Assembly: GCA_018857735.1 (NCBI GenBank) | Contig: JABMCL010000460.1 | Span: 626,501-690,500 of the forward strand | DNA from: Alviniconcha marisindica | Taxonomy: Eukaryota > Mollusca > Gastropoda > Provannidae | Direction of reading: 5' to 3' | Length of the DNA stretch: 64,000 bases | Shown here: piece by piece, positions 1-14,700 of the stretch | Position numbering within the stretch: the stretch's first letter is position 1 | Layout of the letters: every line of letters starts with the position of its first letter | Program-made: the position numbers and the translations under genes | Notes under the pieces: model-generated | Told to the model about the DNA's origin: nothing | What the model saw: the letters and a program-made list of their open reading frames with translations, nothing else | Databases searched by the model: none

Positions 1-1560
1 TAGAGAGAGAGTAACCTATTCGTTAAGGAGAAAGAGAGAGAGTTGAGCAACTTGTTCTTCAGAGAGAGTAGAGCGACATGTCCTTTAGAGAGAGAGTAAC
101 CTATTTGTTAAGGAGAAAGAGAGAGAGTTGAGCAACTTGTTTTTCAGAGAGAGTAGAGCGACATGTCCTGTAGAGAGAGAGTAACCTATTCGTTAAGGAG
201 AAAGAGAGAGAGTTGAGCAACTTGTTCTTCAGAGAGAGTAGAGCGACATGTCCTTTAGAGAGAGAGTAACCTATTCGTTAAGGAGAAAGAGAGAGAGTTG
301 AGCAACTTGTTTTTCAGAGAGAGTAGAGCGACATGTCCTGTAGAGAGAGAGTAACCTATTCGTTAAGGAGAAAGAGAGAGAGTTGAGCAACTTGTTCTTC
401 ACAGAGAGAGAGAGAGTAGAGTGACATGTCCTTTAGAGAGAAGTAACCTATTCTTAAGGAGAAAGAGAGAGAGTAGAGTGACTTGTCCTTCAGAGAGAGA
501 GAGAGAGTAGAGCGACATGTCCTTTAGAGAGAGAGTAACCTATTCGTTAAGGAGAAAGAGAGAGAGTTGAATGACTTGTTCTTCAGAGAGAGAGAGGGAG
601 AGTAGAGCGACATGTCCTTTAGAGAGAGAGTAACCAATTCGTTAAGGAGAAAGAGAGAGAGTCGAGCAACTTGTTCTTCAGAGAGAGAGAGTAGAGTGAC
701 ATGTTCTTTAGAGAGAGAGTAACCTATTCGTTAAGGAGAAAGAGAGAGAGTTGAGCAACCTGTTCTTCAGAGAGAGGGAGAGAGCAGAGTAACCTATTCC
801 TTAAAGAGAAAGGGTGAGTGCTGAGCAACCTTTCTTCAGAGAGGGAGAATATGTCCTTTAGAGAGAGAGAATAGAGTGAACTGTCCTTCAGTGAGAGAGA
901 GTAGAGTGACCTGTCCTTCGGAGAGAGAGAGAGAGAGAGAGAGCAAGTAGAGTGACCTGTCCTTTAGAGAGAGAGAGTGACCTGTCCTTCACAGAGAGAG
1001 CAAGTAGAGTGACCTGTCCTTTAGAGAGAGAGAGAGCAAGTAGAGTGACCTGTCCTTTAGAGAGAGAGTAGAGTGACCTGTCCTTCAGAGAGAGAGCAAG
1101 TAGAGTGACCTGTCCTTTAGAGAGAGAGAGAAGTAGAGTGACCTGTCCTTTAGAGAGAGAGTAGAGTGACCTGTCCTTCAGAGAGAGAGCAAGTAGAGTG
1201 ACCTGTCCTTTAGAGAGAGAGAAAGTAGAGTGACCTGTCCTTTAGAGAGAGAGTAGAGTGACCTGTCCTTTAGAAAGAGAGAGTAGAGTGACCTGTCCTT
1301 TAGAGAGAGTAGAGTGACCTGTCCTTTAGAGAGTAGAGTGACCTGTCCTTTAGAGAGAGAGAGAGCAAGTAGAGTGACCTGTCCTTTAGAGAGAGAGAGC
1401 AAGTAGAGTGACCTGTCCTTTAGAGAGAGAGAGCAAGTAGAGCGACCTGTCCTTTAGAGAGAGGAGAGAGAGAGCAGAGAGTAGAGCGACCTGTCCTTTA
1501 GAGAGAGAGAGAGCAAGTAGAGCGACCTGTCCTTTAGAGAGAGTAACGTTTAGTAGAGTA
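1..1560. repeat. GA-rich minisatellite array upstream of GFUS exon
   Basis: Two related tandem families are visible. From 1 to about 830 the unit is roughly 85 bp and alternates a GTAACCTATTCGTTAAGG segment with GAGCGACATGTCC, separated by GA runs. From about 885 to 1555 it shortens to roughly 30-40 bp units built on TAGAGTGACCTGTCCTTTAG plus GA runs. The array probably lies in the intron before the GFUS exon at 1821, because earlier GFUS exons are not in the window. The reading frames across it are repeat artefacts. Confidence 0.9.
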
Positions 1561-1607
1561 ACCTATTCCTTAAAGAGAAAGAGAGTTGAGCAACCTGTTC
1601 TACAGAG

Positions 1608-1760
1608 AGAGAGAGAGAGTGTGTGTGGGAGAGAGAGTGTGTGTGTGTGGGAGAGAGAGTGTGGGAGAGTGTGTGTGGGAGAGAGAGTGTGTGTGTGTGT
1701 GTGGAGAGAGAGTGTGTGTGTATGTGAAAGAGAGAGTGTGTGTGGGAGAGAGAGAGTAAA
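1608..1760. repeat. Mixed (GT)n/(GA)n simple repeat
   Basis: Alternating GAGAGA and GTGTGT tracts follow the minisatellite and end about 60 bp before the GFUS acceptor at 1820. No coding signal is present. Confidence 0.85.
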
Positions 1761-1820
1761 CAGCCTGGCCTTCATGGGGAGGGAGGAGTTGCCATACAGA
1801 TTCAACTGACTGTTTTGCAG

Positions 1821-3218
<1,398 letters not shown>

Positions 3219-3353
3219 AGACTGGTGTATCACTAACAGACTGCAGACACTTGTTTGGGGATCCAGAACTATTACTAATTCTGCACATTTTTGTTGCCAA
3301 CATTCTGTTGTAGTGTCCTATTCTTTTCTTGTTCATCTTCTCAGGATGGTTGT

Positions 3354-3359
3354 AATAAA
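3354..3359 (+). terminator. GFUS: Polyadenylation signal of GFUS
   Basis: Canonical AATAAA 136 bp downstream of the GFUS stop. No competing signal lies between the stop and this site, so a short 3' UTR is likely. Confidence 0.7.
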
Positions 3360-3381
3360 CGGAAAATGTATATAAAAGAAA

Positions 3382-3430
3382 ATCCAAACACTTGAAAGAG
3401 AACGCTTGTTTAATATAGCATCACACATCA
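3382..3430. mobile_element. Fragment related to foldback element arm
   Basis: AATCCAAACACTTGAAAG followed by AGAACGCTTGTTTAATAT resembles the arms of the foldback element at 53771-54072 and the fragment at 55661-55735. It sits just past the GFUS polyadenylation signal. The copy is short and diverged. Confidence 0.4.
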
Positions 3431-4609
3431 GATGTCATGCTGTGAGTAAATTAGGTTTTGTGGTCATCCTTTTTTCCATTTCTTTTTTAGATATAGAAAA
3501 AAGAGCCCAGGACTTGAGATAATTTTAACAACAGAAGAAGAAAAAAAAGCCAAGGACTTGATAATTGCAATGAAGAAAAGAGCCAAGACTCAAAATACTT
3601 GTAAGGAAAAGAGCCAAGGTTTGTGTTCAATGAGATTATGGTTATTAAAATAATATTGTTATGCGACTGCATGATAGTATTGTAGAATATTGGGCTCCAC
3701 CAGTTTTCTTTTCTGTTCCGCATAGTTAAGAGGGAAATGCAAGTTTGATGCTTACCTGTTGTGTTGAGTTTTGTGCTATAGCTTGAAGTAATCGCGTACA
3801 TCCATGGATTATTTAACCGGTGATTCAGTCACTTGATACCTGGGATTTTAGCATCCGCAGAGCACGGAGCTAGACCAATTGCATTTACTGAGTGATGCAG
3901 AGAGCAGACGCACTCGAGCAGCTGCAGCAGAAACTTGATTTGCCAGCCGATCTGGGTACGGAGACGGTGAGCCAGCGCTGCAGCACTGTTCCTGATGCAG
4001 GCTCACTTTTGTGCTGTTGAGGCACAGATCCTTGGTGAAATTTGGGTCATCTCACCTGGTGTAAATCCATTGCATGAAATTTGGGTTGCCTTATTCTAGT
4101 CAGCTCAGCACAGTATGTATTTGGTGTTTGCTGATGGTGGTGTTGCTGTCCAGCCAGCGTGTTCTTTCTTCCAGCATGGTTATCCATGGACAAGAGGCCT
4201 CGGTGTGAAGAACCAGGTGTCCGATGCTGGGTCTGCTCTAAGCTAGCTTTCCTTAAAGGGGACTGAAGCAAAGAAGCACGACGCAGTGTGCGAATGAGAA
4301 TGGAATAATTGAAATTAAAAAAACAACAGCACAAAAATGAACACTTACAGCAGTGTTTTAATCAGTTTATGGTCGGGTTTGTTAAAAGTTGACATTTAAG
4401 TCTCAAAAACATTGCCATGAGTGCTGCGATTCTGGCTTTTGCCGTGTTTGTGTGCAGTGAACAGGGCCAGCATGGCTACAGATGAATGCAGTGAGGCTAA
4501 ATTACCTGTCTGTCAGAACCATTCTTTTTGGAAATCCCTCTTTTCATGTTTCCATCAAAATAACCAGATGCCAAAGATAATTACTCCTCTGCCAGGATTG
4601 TTTTATTTT

Positions 4610-4900
4610 TTGGTGGGGTCTTTACATTCACTGTAAAATGAGCCACACCTTTACTGGCTGATATGAACCAGTTGCTGGGGTCTTTCTATTCACTGTAAAA
4701 TGAGCCACATCTTTACTGGCTGTTACGAACCAATTGCTGGGGTCCTTACATTTGGTTACCCCCAGAATAATCATCAACATGCATGTGGGCATTTAAGGAA
4801 AGAAAGAAGTTGCTGGGGTCTTTACATGCAGTATAAAATGAGCTACACCTCTACTGGCCATTATGAACCAGTTACTGGGGTCTTTACATTTGGTTACTCC
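4610..4900. repeat. Diverged tandem duplication, three to four copies
   Basis: The segment GCTGGGGTCTTTACATTCAC, then TGTAAAATGAGCCACACC and TTTACTGGCTG.TATGAACCA, recurs about three and a half times with a unit near 65-130 bp because one copy is expanded. No coding signal. Confidence 0.75.
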
Positions 4901-6735
4901 CCAAAGGATGACTGGGGATGTCTGATGTTATCCTTGACTGGAACCTTCAGGGCTGTCATTTGATTCCCCATTCCTACCCCCTCTCTTGTTTTCCTGCCTA
5001 GTCCTCTTGCTTTTTCTGTCTTGTCAATTTTCTGTTGATTCTCCCGACATATTTTTTATTGATTTATTCAGTCCAGTTCCGACATTGCATGATTGCTGTA
5101 TCTTTGGATATGACAAGATGGATAATCCACACAACTTCTCTGGCTCTAAACAGAAGATTTAATATGGGTGTCATTCCCCCCCCTAGTTGAAACTAGGCAT
5201 AATGTTACCATGATTACATTAATTTTTTTGGGTGACCATAACCCTTTTCAATGTCACAGGAATGAAACAGTGTCATGTTTGACTGTTTTGAGAGCCTTGG
5301 GTCAGTGTGGACTGCTTGCTTGTTCTTCATTTGCGTGAGTATTTGTCTCTTTTCAAAGACCTTTACAAAGAAATCTCATCTCTAAAAAGTGGACTGTTTT
5401 GTGATGGTTTCTTGGCCAAGTTTGGAAATATTTGAGAACATATCTGTCATTTGTTTGCTGAGATTGCAACATACAGCTTTAATTTGTTTGTTTTTATGGT
5501 TGTGTAATCAATTTTACACGAATAAAGCTGGAGTGGATTTCACATTTCTGAGCTTACTCATTTTTTGGTGTGGACTGCATTTTTCAAGGTGGACTTTTTC
5601 GAGGTAGTGTAACTTTCCCTCTGTTCTTTATCTTGTGCAATTTTTGTTATCGTGTTTTTGCAGTTTTTTGTTTTACATTTGATTTTTTATGATGTCAAAA
5701 TATAGAGATCTCTATTTACCGTTGTAATGTGGGCTGGCATAGGATAAGCAGAGCTCGTCATGTTAGTGGGGTAGACCTCCAGAAGGGAACAGTTTCAATA
5801 TTTTTGTTCTGGAAAAAGATACTACAATATTAACTTTGCACATATCTGTTGAAGAATGTCACACACATGGATCATATGCAGAATGTTGGTTGGCATATGC
5901 GCAATGCAGTCTACTTGTGGTGAAAGTGATATTTTGTTCATGATTTTGTAGTCCCAACTTGATGTGAGTTTTCACTATATGTCTCAGTATACATCAGAAC
6001 TAATTCCAGCCATGCTTTAGATTGGTGTTTGCTTGTGTCCACTTGCTCAGTTTGCTAACATTTATGTACTTCATTTTTAATGTGATATTTTGTGTGGATG
6101 TGTGTTAACTGTTTGTATGCAAGTTGATCTATGCAGACATAATATTTTATCTCTGCTGTCAGTAGAATTGTTTTTGTTGGTTTTCTAAACTGAACAAAAT
6201 GTGTACTTCATTCATGCACTTGATGTTTGTGCCTTTTTTCACGCATTTGTCTCATTGTTTTTGTTGTTGTCTGATGACAATCTGATGTACCTGAATCATG
6301 AAAAGTATACAAGAAAATTAGCCATTAAACTAAATGAGATTACAGACAGTTGCTTAAAACTCAGAATGACCTCCAACATGATACACACAGGTGACATTTT
6401 TTATGGAACTGTTAAAAAATCTGATCTCTTTATTCTAATATACAATAATATTTATAGTATCATGGGGGCAGTTTTATTTGTCAAAAGGTAAACACAAGTG
6501 AACTTTAAGATGTTTGGGTTAGCTATAGCATCAAGTATAAGGACTTGGGCTTTGGGCAGGGGTATATATTTTTGTCTCTCCGCTGTAATGGGTGTGGAAG
6601 CTACAGGCATCCAAACTTTAGTTAGGACAAGGCTGAGTCCTGTACTCCAACCAGCATCTATTGTCTGTTGTCATTCACATGCTAGCATGTGTCACAATAG
6701 GAACTCTTCTTGTCTGTCTAAAATTGGAATCAACA

Positions 6736-6835
6736 CACAAGGGAGTTAATTAGTGCTTGAAATACGCAACACTAGGACAACAATGAAGACCCGAGTTGCC
6801 TACAGTAACTCTTATCTGGCATACAATTTCTAAGT
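6736..6835 (+). repeat. Dispersed repeat, SINE-like family A (copy 1)
   Basis: The core CACAAGGGAGTTAATTAG, then GACAACAATGAAGACCCGAG and CTCTTATCTGGCATAC, recurs at 17634-17712 and 62846-62935. Three dispersed copies with about 80 percent identity by eye mark it as an interspersed element. The family's ends are not defined here. Confidence 0.65.
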
Positions 6836-8029
6836 TCTAAAATTGGAACTCTATTTCTCTGTGCAAAAAGGGTACTTACTGTGTGCATTGAAATTATCCA
6901 GGCTGGTGGAAAGCTTTGTTGGCGCTGGAATCTCTAGCCATAGAATGGACACCTGAAGTTGTAGTTGTCATGCTGCTGGTGTTACAAGAGCAGAGTTCTG
7001 ACTAACCGGTCTTGAACTTGGCAAGCAGGAACTGGAGTTAAAGGCACCATCATCCATGCTCAGGACATCGGAATAAGCGCATCACAGATTCACATTTGAC
7101 TTGATAAAAAAAACTTTTATAATGTATTTAAGTATCCACAAATATTTCTTGTTTACCCATGAACATGTATTGATGTACCTGCGATTGTGACATTCACTAC
7201 GGATAATACGTCAGACCTCATTTTCTCTAACTGTGGTGGTTGCACAGCTGAGGGCTTTGAGAGATTCATTCTCATTTTGTAACATGAGAGGGTTAAAAAC
7301 ATTGTGTTTTATGGTTGTTTTTGCTTGCAGTGTTAAACAAGCTCTTCGTGTTTAAGAGGGAGAATTAATACATAACAAAGGTATTGTTTGGATGTGACAT
7401 TCTTTATTCTGTTTGTGAGTGACAGAGAAAAAGACGGACAGATGAGGGTATCGACAGCAAAATAACAGGAACAGCCGCAGGTCACCTGTGAACAGTTATT
7501 TTTGCGGATTATCACCAGTTACCAGTGCATACAATTTATTTAGTTTCAGCTCTAGACACAGTACACTGCAAACAAAATCCAATGCTCCTTTGATATGGCA
7601 CGAAGAGACAAATGAACAAAAAGTGAATGTTAAATGACTACCCATTCAGTATGATGAAGATAACATGTATGCGAAATGATCACCTGAGAAAAAACACAGA
7701 CTGCTCTTGCTACTTCGGTTCATGGAGGAAACTGAGTTGTTAGCGCTACATGCAACAAATTTGTATCACACTCAAAGCAGCAACTACTGAACTGCCTTTC
7801 TTCTGTCGCTGCCATGTTTGGATACATGGTACCCAGCCCCAGCTCCGCTTCCTTTCTCTACACTGGTGAAAAATGGATGGTTACCTGTCAGTGTTTCCCG
7901 CAGTGGGGTACTGAGTATGCAGAAATCAAGGTCCCCTCCGTTGAGAACCCAGAGCCGATAAATGTCCTCCCTTTAATGCCTGGAGCAGGTCAGAATATAG
8001 TCATGCATGCTTTGCCCACTGGATGAGCT

Positions 8030-8372
8030 GCTTCCTTGTCCTAATTTTTACCTTCCCGGTCCATTCACTGTCATTTTTTTTTAAATCCTCTCCCTACTGT
8101 TTAACTATGTTAACTTCTTCCTTGTCCTAATTTTTACCTTCCTGGTCCATTCACTGCCATTTTTTTAAAATCCTCTCCCTACTGTTTAACTATGTTAACT
8201 TCTTCCTTGTCCTAATTTTTACCTTCCCGGTCCATTCACTGTCTTTCTTTTTTTTAAATCCTCTCGCTACTGTTTGACTATGTCAACTTCTTCCTTGTCC
8301 TAATTTTTACCTTCCTGGTCCATTCACTGTCATTTTTTCCAAATCCTCTCCCTACTGTTTAACTATGTTAGT
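8030..8372. repeat. Tandem repeat, ~84-bp unit, four copies
   Basis: CTTCCTTGTCCTAATTTTTA followed by CC..TTCACTGTC, a T run and CCTCTCCCTACTGTTTAACT recurs four times with minor substitutions and variable T-run length. Confidence 0.85.
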
Positions 8373-8542
8373 TTTGGCTAGCATGGTTTCCCAGGTGGGC
8401 CCAAAGGCTCTAACGGGTTGCACTGCTCATCATCGTCCTGAGGTGACCCTGTGCAGTTCGCAGAACATTAAAATCCCCAAACCAAATAACTTGGTGTTGA
8501 GAGACAATGATGTGACCAACTGTGGCAGGGACAGAAAGACTG

Positions 8543-8756
8543 GTTGACCATCAGCAGCTGCATGAAGCATGTGCTCTGGGGCCAGTCTCGGTGACTGGTC
8601 GACCATCAGCAGCTGCATGAAGCATGTGCTCTGGGGCCAGTCTCGGTGACTGGCCGACCATAAGCAGCGGCACGAAGCATGCGCTCTGTGGTCAGTCTCG
8701 GTGACTGGCCGACCATAAGAAGCTGCACGAAGCATGCACTCTGTTGCTAGTCCCAC
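8543..8756. repeat. Tandem repeat, ~57-bp unit, about 3.5 copies
   Basis: The unit carries GACTGGTCGACCATCAGCAG, CTGCATGAAGCATGTGCTCT and GGGGCCAGTCTCGGT. The fourth copy is decayed. Confidence 0.85.
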
Positions 8757-9458
8757 TTGCCTGGAGTCGTGTACATCAAGAAATGGTCACTGAGACTGGA
8801 TGCAAATGGCAAGTCAATGTGAACCTACGTGTATGCTGATGGTAAAGATTCACCTGCACACTGTCAAGGATCGAATGAGCCGAACAGTGCCTCCTTTGTT
8901 CTGCTGTTGAATACACTACCTCCACAGTCCAGTGTTCAAAGCTCCAGGAGCCAACATGCAAACTGACCGCATTAATTTGAGATTCTGTAAATGAGTATTT
9001 TGAGGAGATGGTGGAAAGAAACATAAAAGTGCACTTACACTAACACAGTTAATAAAAGAAAAAGTTTTATCAACTGACCTTATATCAGAAGACACTGCCT
9101 CAAAACATGTCAGATTCACCAGTAAATCACACAAATCTGATGACGACAAGATTGTTTGAAAACATTATCTATGGCATACATACATGTATCCAACAAGAAC
9201 ATACAATCTGATCATAGCCACTGATTACCAGATGACAAATAATTAAATGCCCACTGCTCATGTAATTCTCACTGACTAACAGGTTTGGGTGTGCAACAAA
9301 CATTATTCTCATTATGAGGTATCAAATCAATACTGCACTCAACACATGTAATTCTAATGGACTACTGCATCTCCAACAAGAATTGTGCACTGCACACCTA
9401 ATCTTCTATGTGTAAGACATGGACATCAATATTCCATCACAAATGCAGACGTCAAGGG

Positions 9459-9587
9459 AATCCATTTATCCAGGCACAGTGATTGTTACAGGTAACCTTC
9501 CTAACTGAAAAAGACCCCCAAAATCCATTTATCTGGGCACAGTGATTGTTACAGGTAACCTTCCTAACTGAAAAAGACCCCAAAAGT
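9459..9587. repeat. Direct duplication, ~64 bp x2
   Basis: AATCCATTTATC.GGCACAG followed by TGATTGTTACAGGTAACCTT and CCTAACTGAAAAAGACCCC occurs twice in tandem, nearly identical, so it is recent. Confidence 0.9.
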
Positions 9588-9877
9588 CTCATCGAAAAAA
9601 ACCTTGACACCTTTTTCACAAGTCTGTGCAGTGTTAACCTTGAAAAAAAACCTATCCCGATACAAACAGTGGGTATCACTGATTTAATTTCCTGTCCCAC
9701 TTGTCTAAATGTCTACAATCTGCCCCCACCCCACCCTTGTTTGTGCTCCCTACTTAACATGACAAGTCTTCAAAATGATGAAGTTGGTTAGAGTACAGAA
9801 AAAGAACTAGAACTAAAACATTAAGACAGGCCCTAAAAAACTAAAACATCATTAAGTGGGAGGAAGGGGAAGAAGTT

Positions 9878-9899
9878 GGGGGGGGGGGGGGGGGGGGGG
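9878..9899. repeat. 22-base poly-G run
   Basis: An uninterrupted run of 22 G. Such runs can form G-quadruplexes and are error-prone in assembly. Confidence 0.9.
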
Positions 9900-10142
9900 A
9901 GCCTGGGTCACTGCAATCAACCCATTAGGCACACTGCCCATCACCACCCAAAAATAATACAAAATCTCAAAAGACCTAAATAAAAGGTGTCAGTGCCTCA
10001 GCAACATAAACTTCCCACTGCCGAAGGTGCTGTTATGTGAACAAATGGTCATCACCAATGTGCCCTCAGTGATCAAACACAAACTCTGAGCCTCTATTCT
10101 GTGACTGCAGATGCTGGTGCTGTGGTAGGTGCCACTTTGCTG

Positions 10143-10198
10143 TTATCTCTCCTTGAGGATGTCACGAGATACTAGCATTCGCATCATTTCGTTTGTGC
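10143..10198 (-). CDS. ACAD8: ACAD8 last exon
   Basis: Acceptor CCCCAG read on the minus strand, then [17 protein letters not shown] and TAA (plus 10143-10145). It aligns with the ACAD8 C-terminal block EGSNEVMRILISRSLL. Confidence 0.94.
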
Positions 10199-11757
10199 CT
10201 GGGGAGGAGAAATGTGAGTCAAATTTATGAACATATCAGATGCAATCACCTGATTATTTCCTCACCTCATCTGAAATACATATTGTCTGGGTGTGATAGT
10301 TTGTATGCCACACACACACTCGCACACATACACTCTCACGCACCATATATGCACACATACTAGATGCAAGCACAAACATAATATTACTTCTGGGATAGCT
10401 CAGTGGTTAGAGCGCCGGACTCGTGATTGAAAGGTCGCGGGTTCGAATCCCTGCTGGAGCGGCAGGAGAATTTTCTTCTCCAGGGTCAACTTTCTGTGCT
10501 GACTCTTATTTCGGTATCCGTTCCACCCCTGTGTTACCGCAGTAGCACGTAAAAGACCCCGGTCATTCTGCCAAAAGCGCAGATGGCAGGTTGCAGCTAA
10601 ACATGCATACACCTTACGTATGTGGCTTTGCATGAAGTGACATGGTGCATGGTTGTATGGTGTACACAGAATATGCCGAGATGGCAGCAGTTTCTTGTGG
10701 CACCAGCCATGCCAGCGCTGTAAGTACACCACTTCGGTGGATATTAAAAAAACACGCTATAAAAAGCTAGTCACTCATGTAGAATCACATGCGAGCGCAG
10801 TGAGTCTGCTCGAGAATGGATGATAGCGCTATATAAAAGTGATCAATAATAACAATAATAATGACACTAATTTGATGGTAATACACAGAAAGGAGAGAAA
10901 GAGACAGACAGAGAGAGAGAGGAGAGCACAGACCACGCAAACAAATTAGATTCTAGCTGCAGTGGAGACCGCTGAGGCAGGAGTCTGAAGCGATAGGGTG
11001 AACAGGGCCAGGGCTATAATCATGCAGAGCTTGCATTAACGGCTACTTAATTTTTATATATTTTAATTTAGGTTCTTGTTGGTGAGGAAAAGTTGTCAAT
11101 TATTTTTCTCAAATACATTTTCAAAAAAATGAAAGTCTAAAGCATGACTACATCCATAGAATTATATGCATTAGGTCATAGGTCACACAGAAATTAAACT
11201 TGACTGCATAAGTCAGGTCATTTTTTTCTTTTTCTAAGTGAAGCCAATATGAATAATTTTTTCCTTTTTTTTGCTGTAGAACTTAACAGGACGTGTGTAT
11301 TGACCCTTTTCTGGTGATTTTGTGTATGATTAGAAACTATTAAACAAACAACAACAACAATAGTACACTGTTGTCATGGATGGTAGCCCACCCATCTAGC
11401 TTTAAACTGACTGTAATTTGCTCCTCACATATCAAAGAGAATGATAACTGAGTATTTAAATGCAAACAAAACAACAAGTGATAATCATTAATGCACAAAG
11501 CAGAGCTAAAATGGTGTTTGTGGAGAACTTACCTTCCAGAATACAATGCACTCTAGTGTCACGCATATACTGCTGAATGGGATAGTCTTTGAGGTAACCG
11601 TAGCCACCAAACATCTGCAGGGCGTCGTTACACACCTGAAAGTCCAACAAAATTCAGTGAACTCCCGTGTCCTGCACATACAGCATTGCTGAACCATGCA
11701 TGAGGTAGCTGTCAGCCAACAAACATTTGCACAATTTCATGCGGGAATATGCATGCG

Positions 11758-11788
<31 letters not shown>

Positions 11789-14700
11789 ATTCGCATGCAT
11801 ACACACACCCCAAGCACTTTCACACATGCACACACACACACATGCAAACACCCCCCACCCATACATTCACCCCCCCCAACCCTCCTCCTAATGCACATAG
11901 TAACACACACACACACACAGCCATACACACACACACACAGCCACACAAACACACACACAACACACACACAGTGATCCCCATCCCTCTGACCTGGAAGCAC
12001 TCTTCGGTCACAAACAGCTTGGCCATGGAGCAGAGTGCGACAGCGTCCGGAGAGTTGTCCTGCAGAGCCTGCGCTGCCTTCCGCACCAGGAGACGGGAGG
12101 CGACCACCTTGGTGGCCATCTCAGCCAGCCGGAACTGAAGATACTGCCAATGTACAGGAAGATCTTTATAATAATGACTGAAGATACTGCCAATGTACAT
12201 GAAGAGTCTTATAATAATGACTGAAGATACTGCCAATGTACATGAAGATCTTTATAATAATGACTGAAGATACTGCCAATGTACATGAAGAATCGTATAA
12301 TAATGACTGAAGATACTGCCAATGTACATGCAGATCTTTATAATAATGACTGAAGATACTGCCAATGTACATGAAGAGTTGTATAATAATGACTGAAGAT
12401 ACTGCCAATGTACATGAAGATCTTTATAATAATGACTGAAGATATTGCCAATGTACAGGAAGAATTGTATAATAATGACTGAAAATGCTGCCAATGTACA
12501 TGAAGATCTTTACAATAATGACTGAAGATACTGCCAATGTACATGAAGGTCTTTATAATAATGACTGAAGATATTACCACTGCACATGAAGATTTGTATA
12601 ATAATGACCGAAGATACCACCAATGTACATGAGGATCTTTATAATAATGACTGAAGATACTGCCAATGTACATGAAGAGTTTTAAAATGACTGAAGATAC
12701 TGCCAATGTACATGAAGATCTTTGCAATAATGACTGAAGATACTGCCAATGTACATGAAGATCTTTGCAATAATGACTGAAGATACTGCCAATGTACATG
12801 AAGATCTTTGCAATAATGACTGAAGATACTGCCAATGTACATGAAGAGTCTTATAATAATGACTGAAGATACTGCCAATGTACATGAGGATCTTTATAAT
12901 AATGACTGAAGATACTGCCAATGTACATGAAGAGTCTTATAATAATGACTGAAGATACTGCCAATGTACATGAAGAGTCTTATAATAATGACAATAACAA
13001 CAAAAATGATGGCAGTATCTTCATTTGACCCTGTCCTTCTTTCTCAGCTCATCTGTCGGAACATCTGTCACCAGCACCATTTCCTGAAGGAAAAATAGGC
13101 TCCACGCGCTTTACAATTCTGACACAAAATGATATGCTTGAATGGGGTACAAGTTGAACATTCAAAAACCTATTGCATAGCTCCACAAGCAACAAGCAAC
13201 AAAGATGATGACCATGAAAAATTCAACCAAAATGTCAATACCAGTAACACCCACCAAAATAATCCTGCTCATGCTTAATGAAGCTGAAGACAAACAATGA
13301 GGCAACAGAATGCATGCACAAAATTCTAGATTTTGCAGGCCTGGAACCAGAATAACCTTTCACCATCAGCATCTGTCAACAGCTCAGCTATTCAAGTGGA
13401 GATTTTTTTATGCACTGAAAATTGTGGTCACTCTGAACTCGAAGAAAAATGCTGGCAGTGACAGAGGGAAGAGATGCGCTGCGCAGACCAGCAGTGCATT
13501 CCAGACTCACCTGGAAATCGGCCAGTGCTGAACCAAACTGTCGCCGCACCTTGAGGTGGTCTCTGACTTGTTCTATGCTGGCCTGGGCAGCACCCAGTGA
13601 GCAGGAGGCTGGACACACAGAGCAAAAACATGTGTCAGTGGAGGGGCTGGACACACAGAGTAAAAACATTGTGTGTCAGTGGAGGGGCTGGACACACAGA
13701 GTAAAAACATCATGTGTCAGTGGAGGGGCAGGACACACAGAGCAAAAACAACATGTGTCAGTGGAGGGGCTGGATACATAGAGCAGAGCAAAAACATCCT
13801 GTGTCAGTGGAGGGGCTGGACACACAGAGCAGAGCAAAAACATCATGTGTCAGTGGAGGGGCTGGACACATAGAGCAGAGCAAAAACATCATGTGTCAGT
13901 GGAGGGGCTGGACACACAGAGCAGAGCAAAAACATCATGTGTCAGTGGAGGGGCTGGACACATAGAGCAGAGCAAAAACATCATGTGTCAGTGGAGGGGC
14001 TGGACACACAGAGCAAAAACATCATGTGTCAGTGGAGGGGCTGGACACACAGAGCAAAAACAGTGTGTCAGTGGAGGGGCTGGACGCACAGAGCAAAAAC
14101 ATCATGTGTCAGTGGAGGGGCTGGACACACAGAGCAAAAACATCATGTGTCAGTGGAGGGGCTGGACACACAGAGCAAAAACATGTGTCAGTGGAGGGGC
14201 TGGACACACAGAGCAAAAACATGTGTCAGTGAAGGGGCTGGACACACAGAGCAAAAACACTGTGTGTCAGTGGAGGGGCTGGACGCACAGAGCAAAAACA
14301 TCATGTGTCAGTGGAGGGGCTGGACACACAGAGCAAAAACATCATGTATCAGTGGAGGGGCTGGACACACAGAGCAAAAACATCATGTGTCAGTGGAGGG
14401 GCTGGACACACTGAGCAGAGCAAAAACATCATGTGTCGCTAGACAGGGTGGACACACAGAGCAAAACATGTCAGTGGAGGAGGTGGACACATGCAGCAAA
14501 AACATCATGTGTCAGTGGAGGGGGTGGAGACACAGCAGAAACATCATGTGTCACTGGAGTGGGTGGACACACGCATCAAAAAAATCATGTGTCACTGGAG
14601 TGGGTGGAAACACACATCAAAAACATGATTCACTGGAGGGGTGGACACACACATCAAAAACATAATGTGTCAGTGGAGGGGGTGTACACATGCAGCAGCA

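Larger units (their letters stand above)
3360..10142. other. Intergenic region between GFUS and ACAD8 3' ends
   Basis: Convergent genes face each other across 6.8 kb of AT-rich DNA. I found no exon with recognisable protein similarity on either strand. The contents are four short tandem duplications, one SINE-like dispersed copy, a foldback-element fragment at its left edge and a 22-base G run; these are listed separately. Confidence 0.6.

Noticed and set aside
10396..10470. tRNA gene
   Set aside because: A and B boxes are present, but the 3' half of a cloverleaf and a 3' acceptor stem are missing and a SINE body follows.
11991..12134. ACAD8 exon starting at 12134 (acceptor TCTTCAG)
   Set aside because: It would delete three residues (YLQ) from a region of constant length in the family; the acceptor at 12144-12145 restores the alignment.
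12166..12921. Overlapping minus-strand frames with a repeated [16 protein letters not shown] peptide
   Set aside because: Produced by the 43-bp minisatellite, whose unit is not a multiple of three; not a repeat protein gene.
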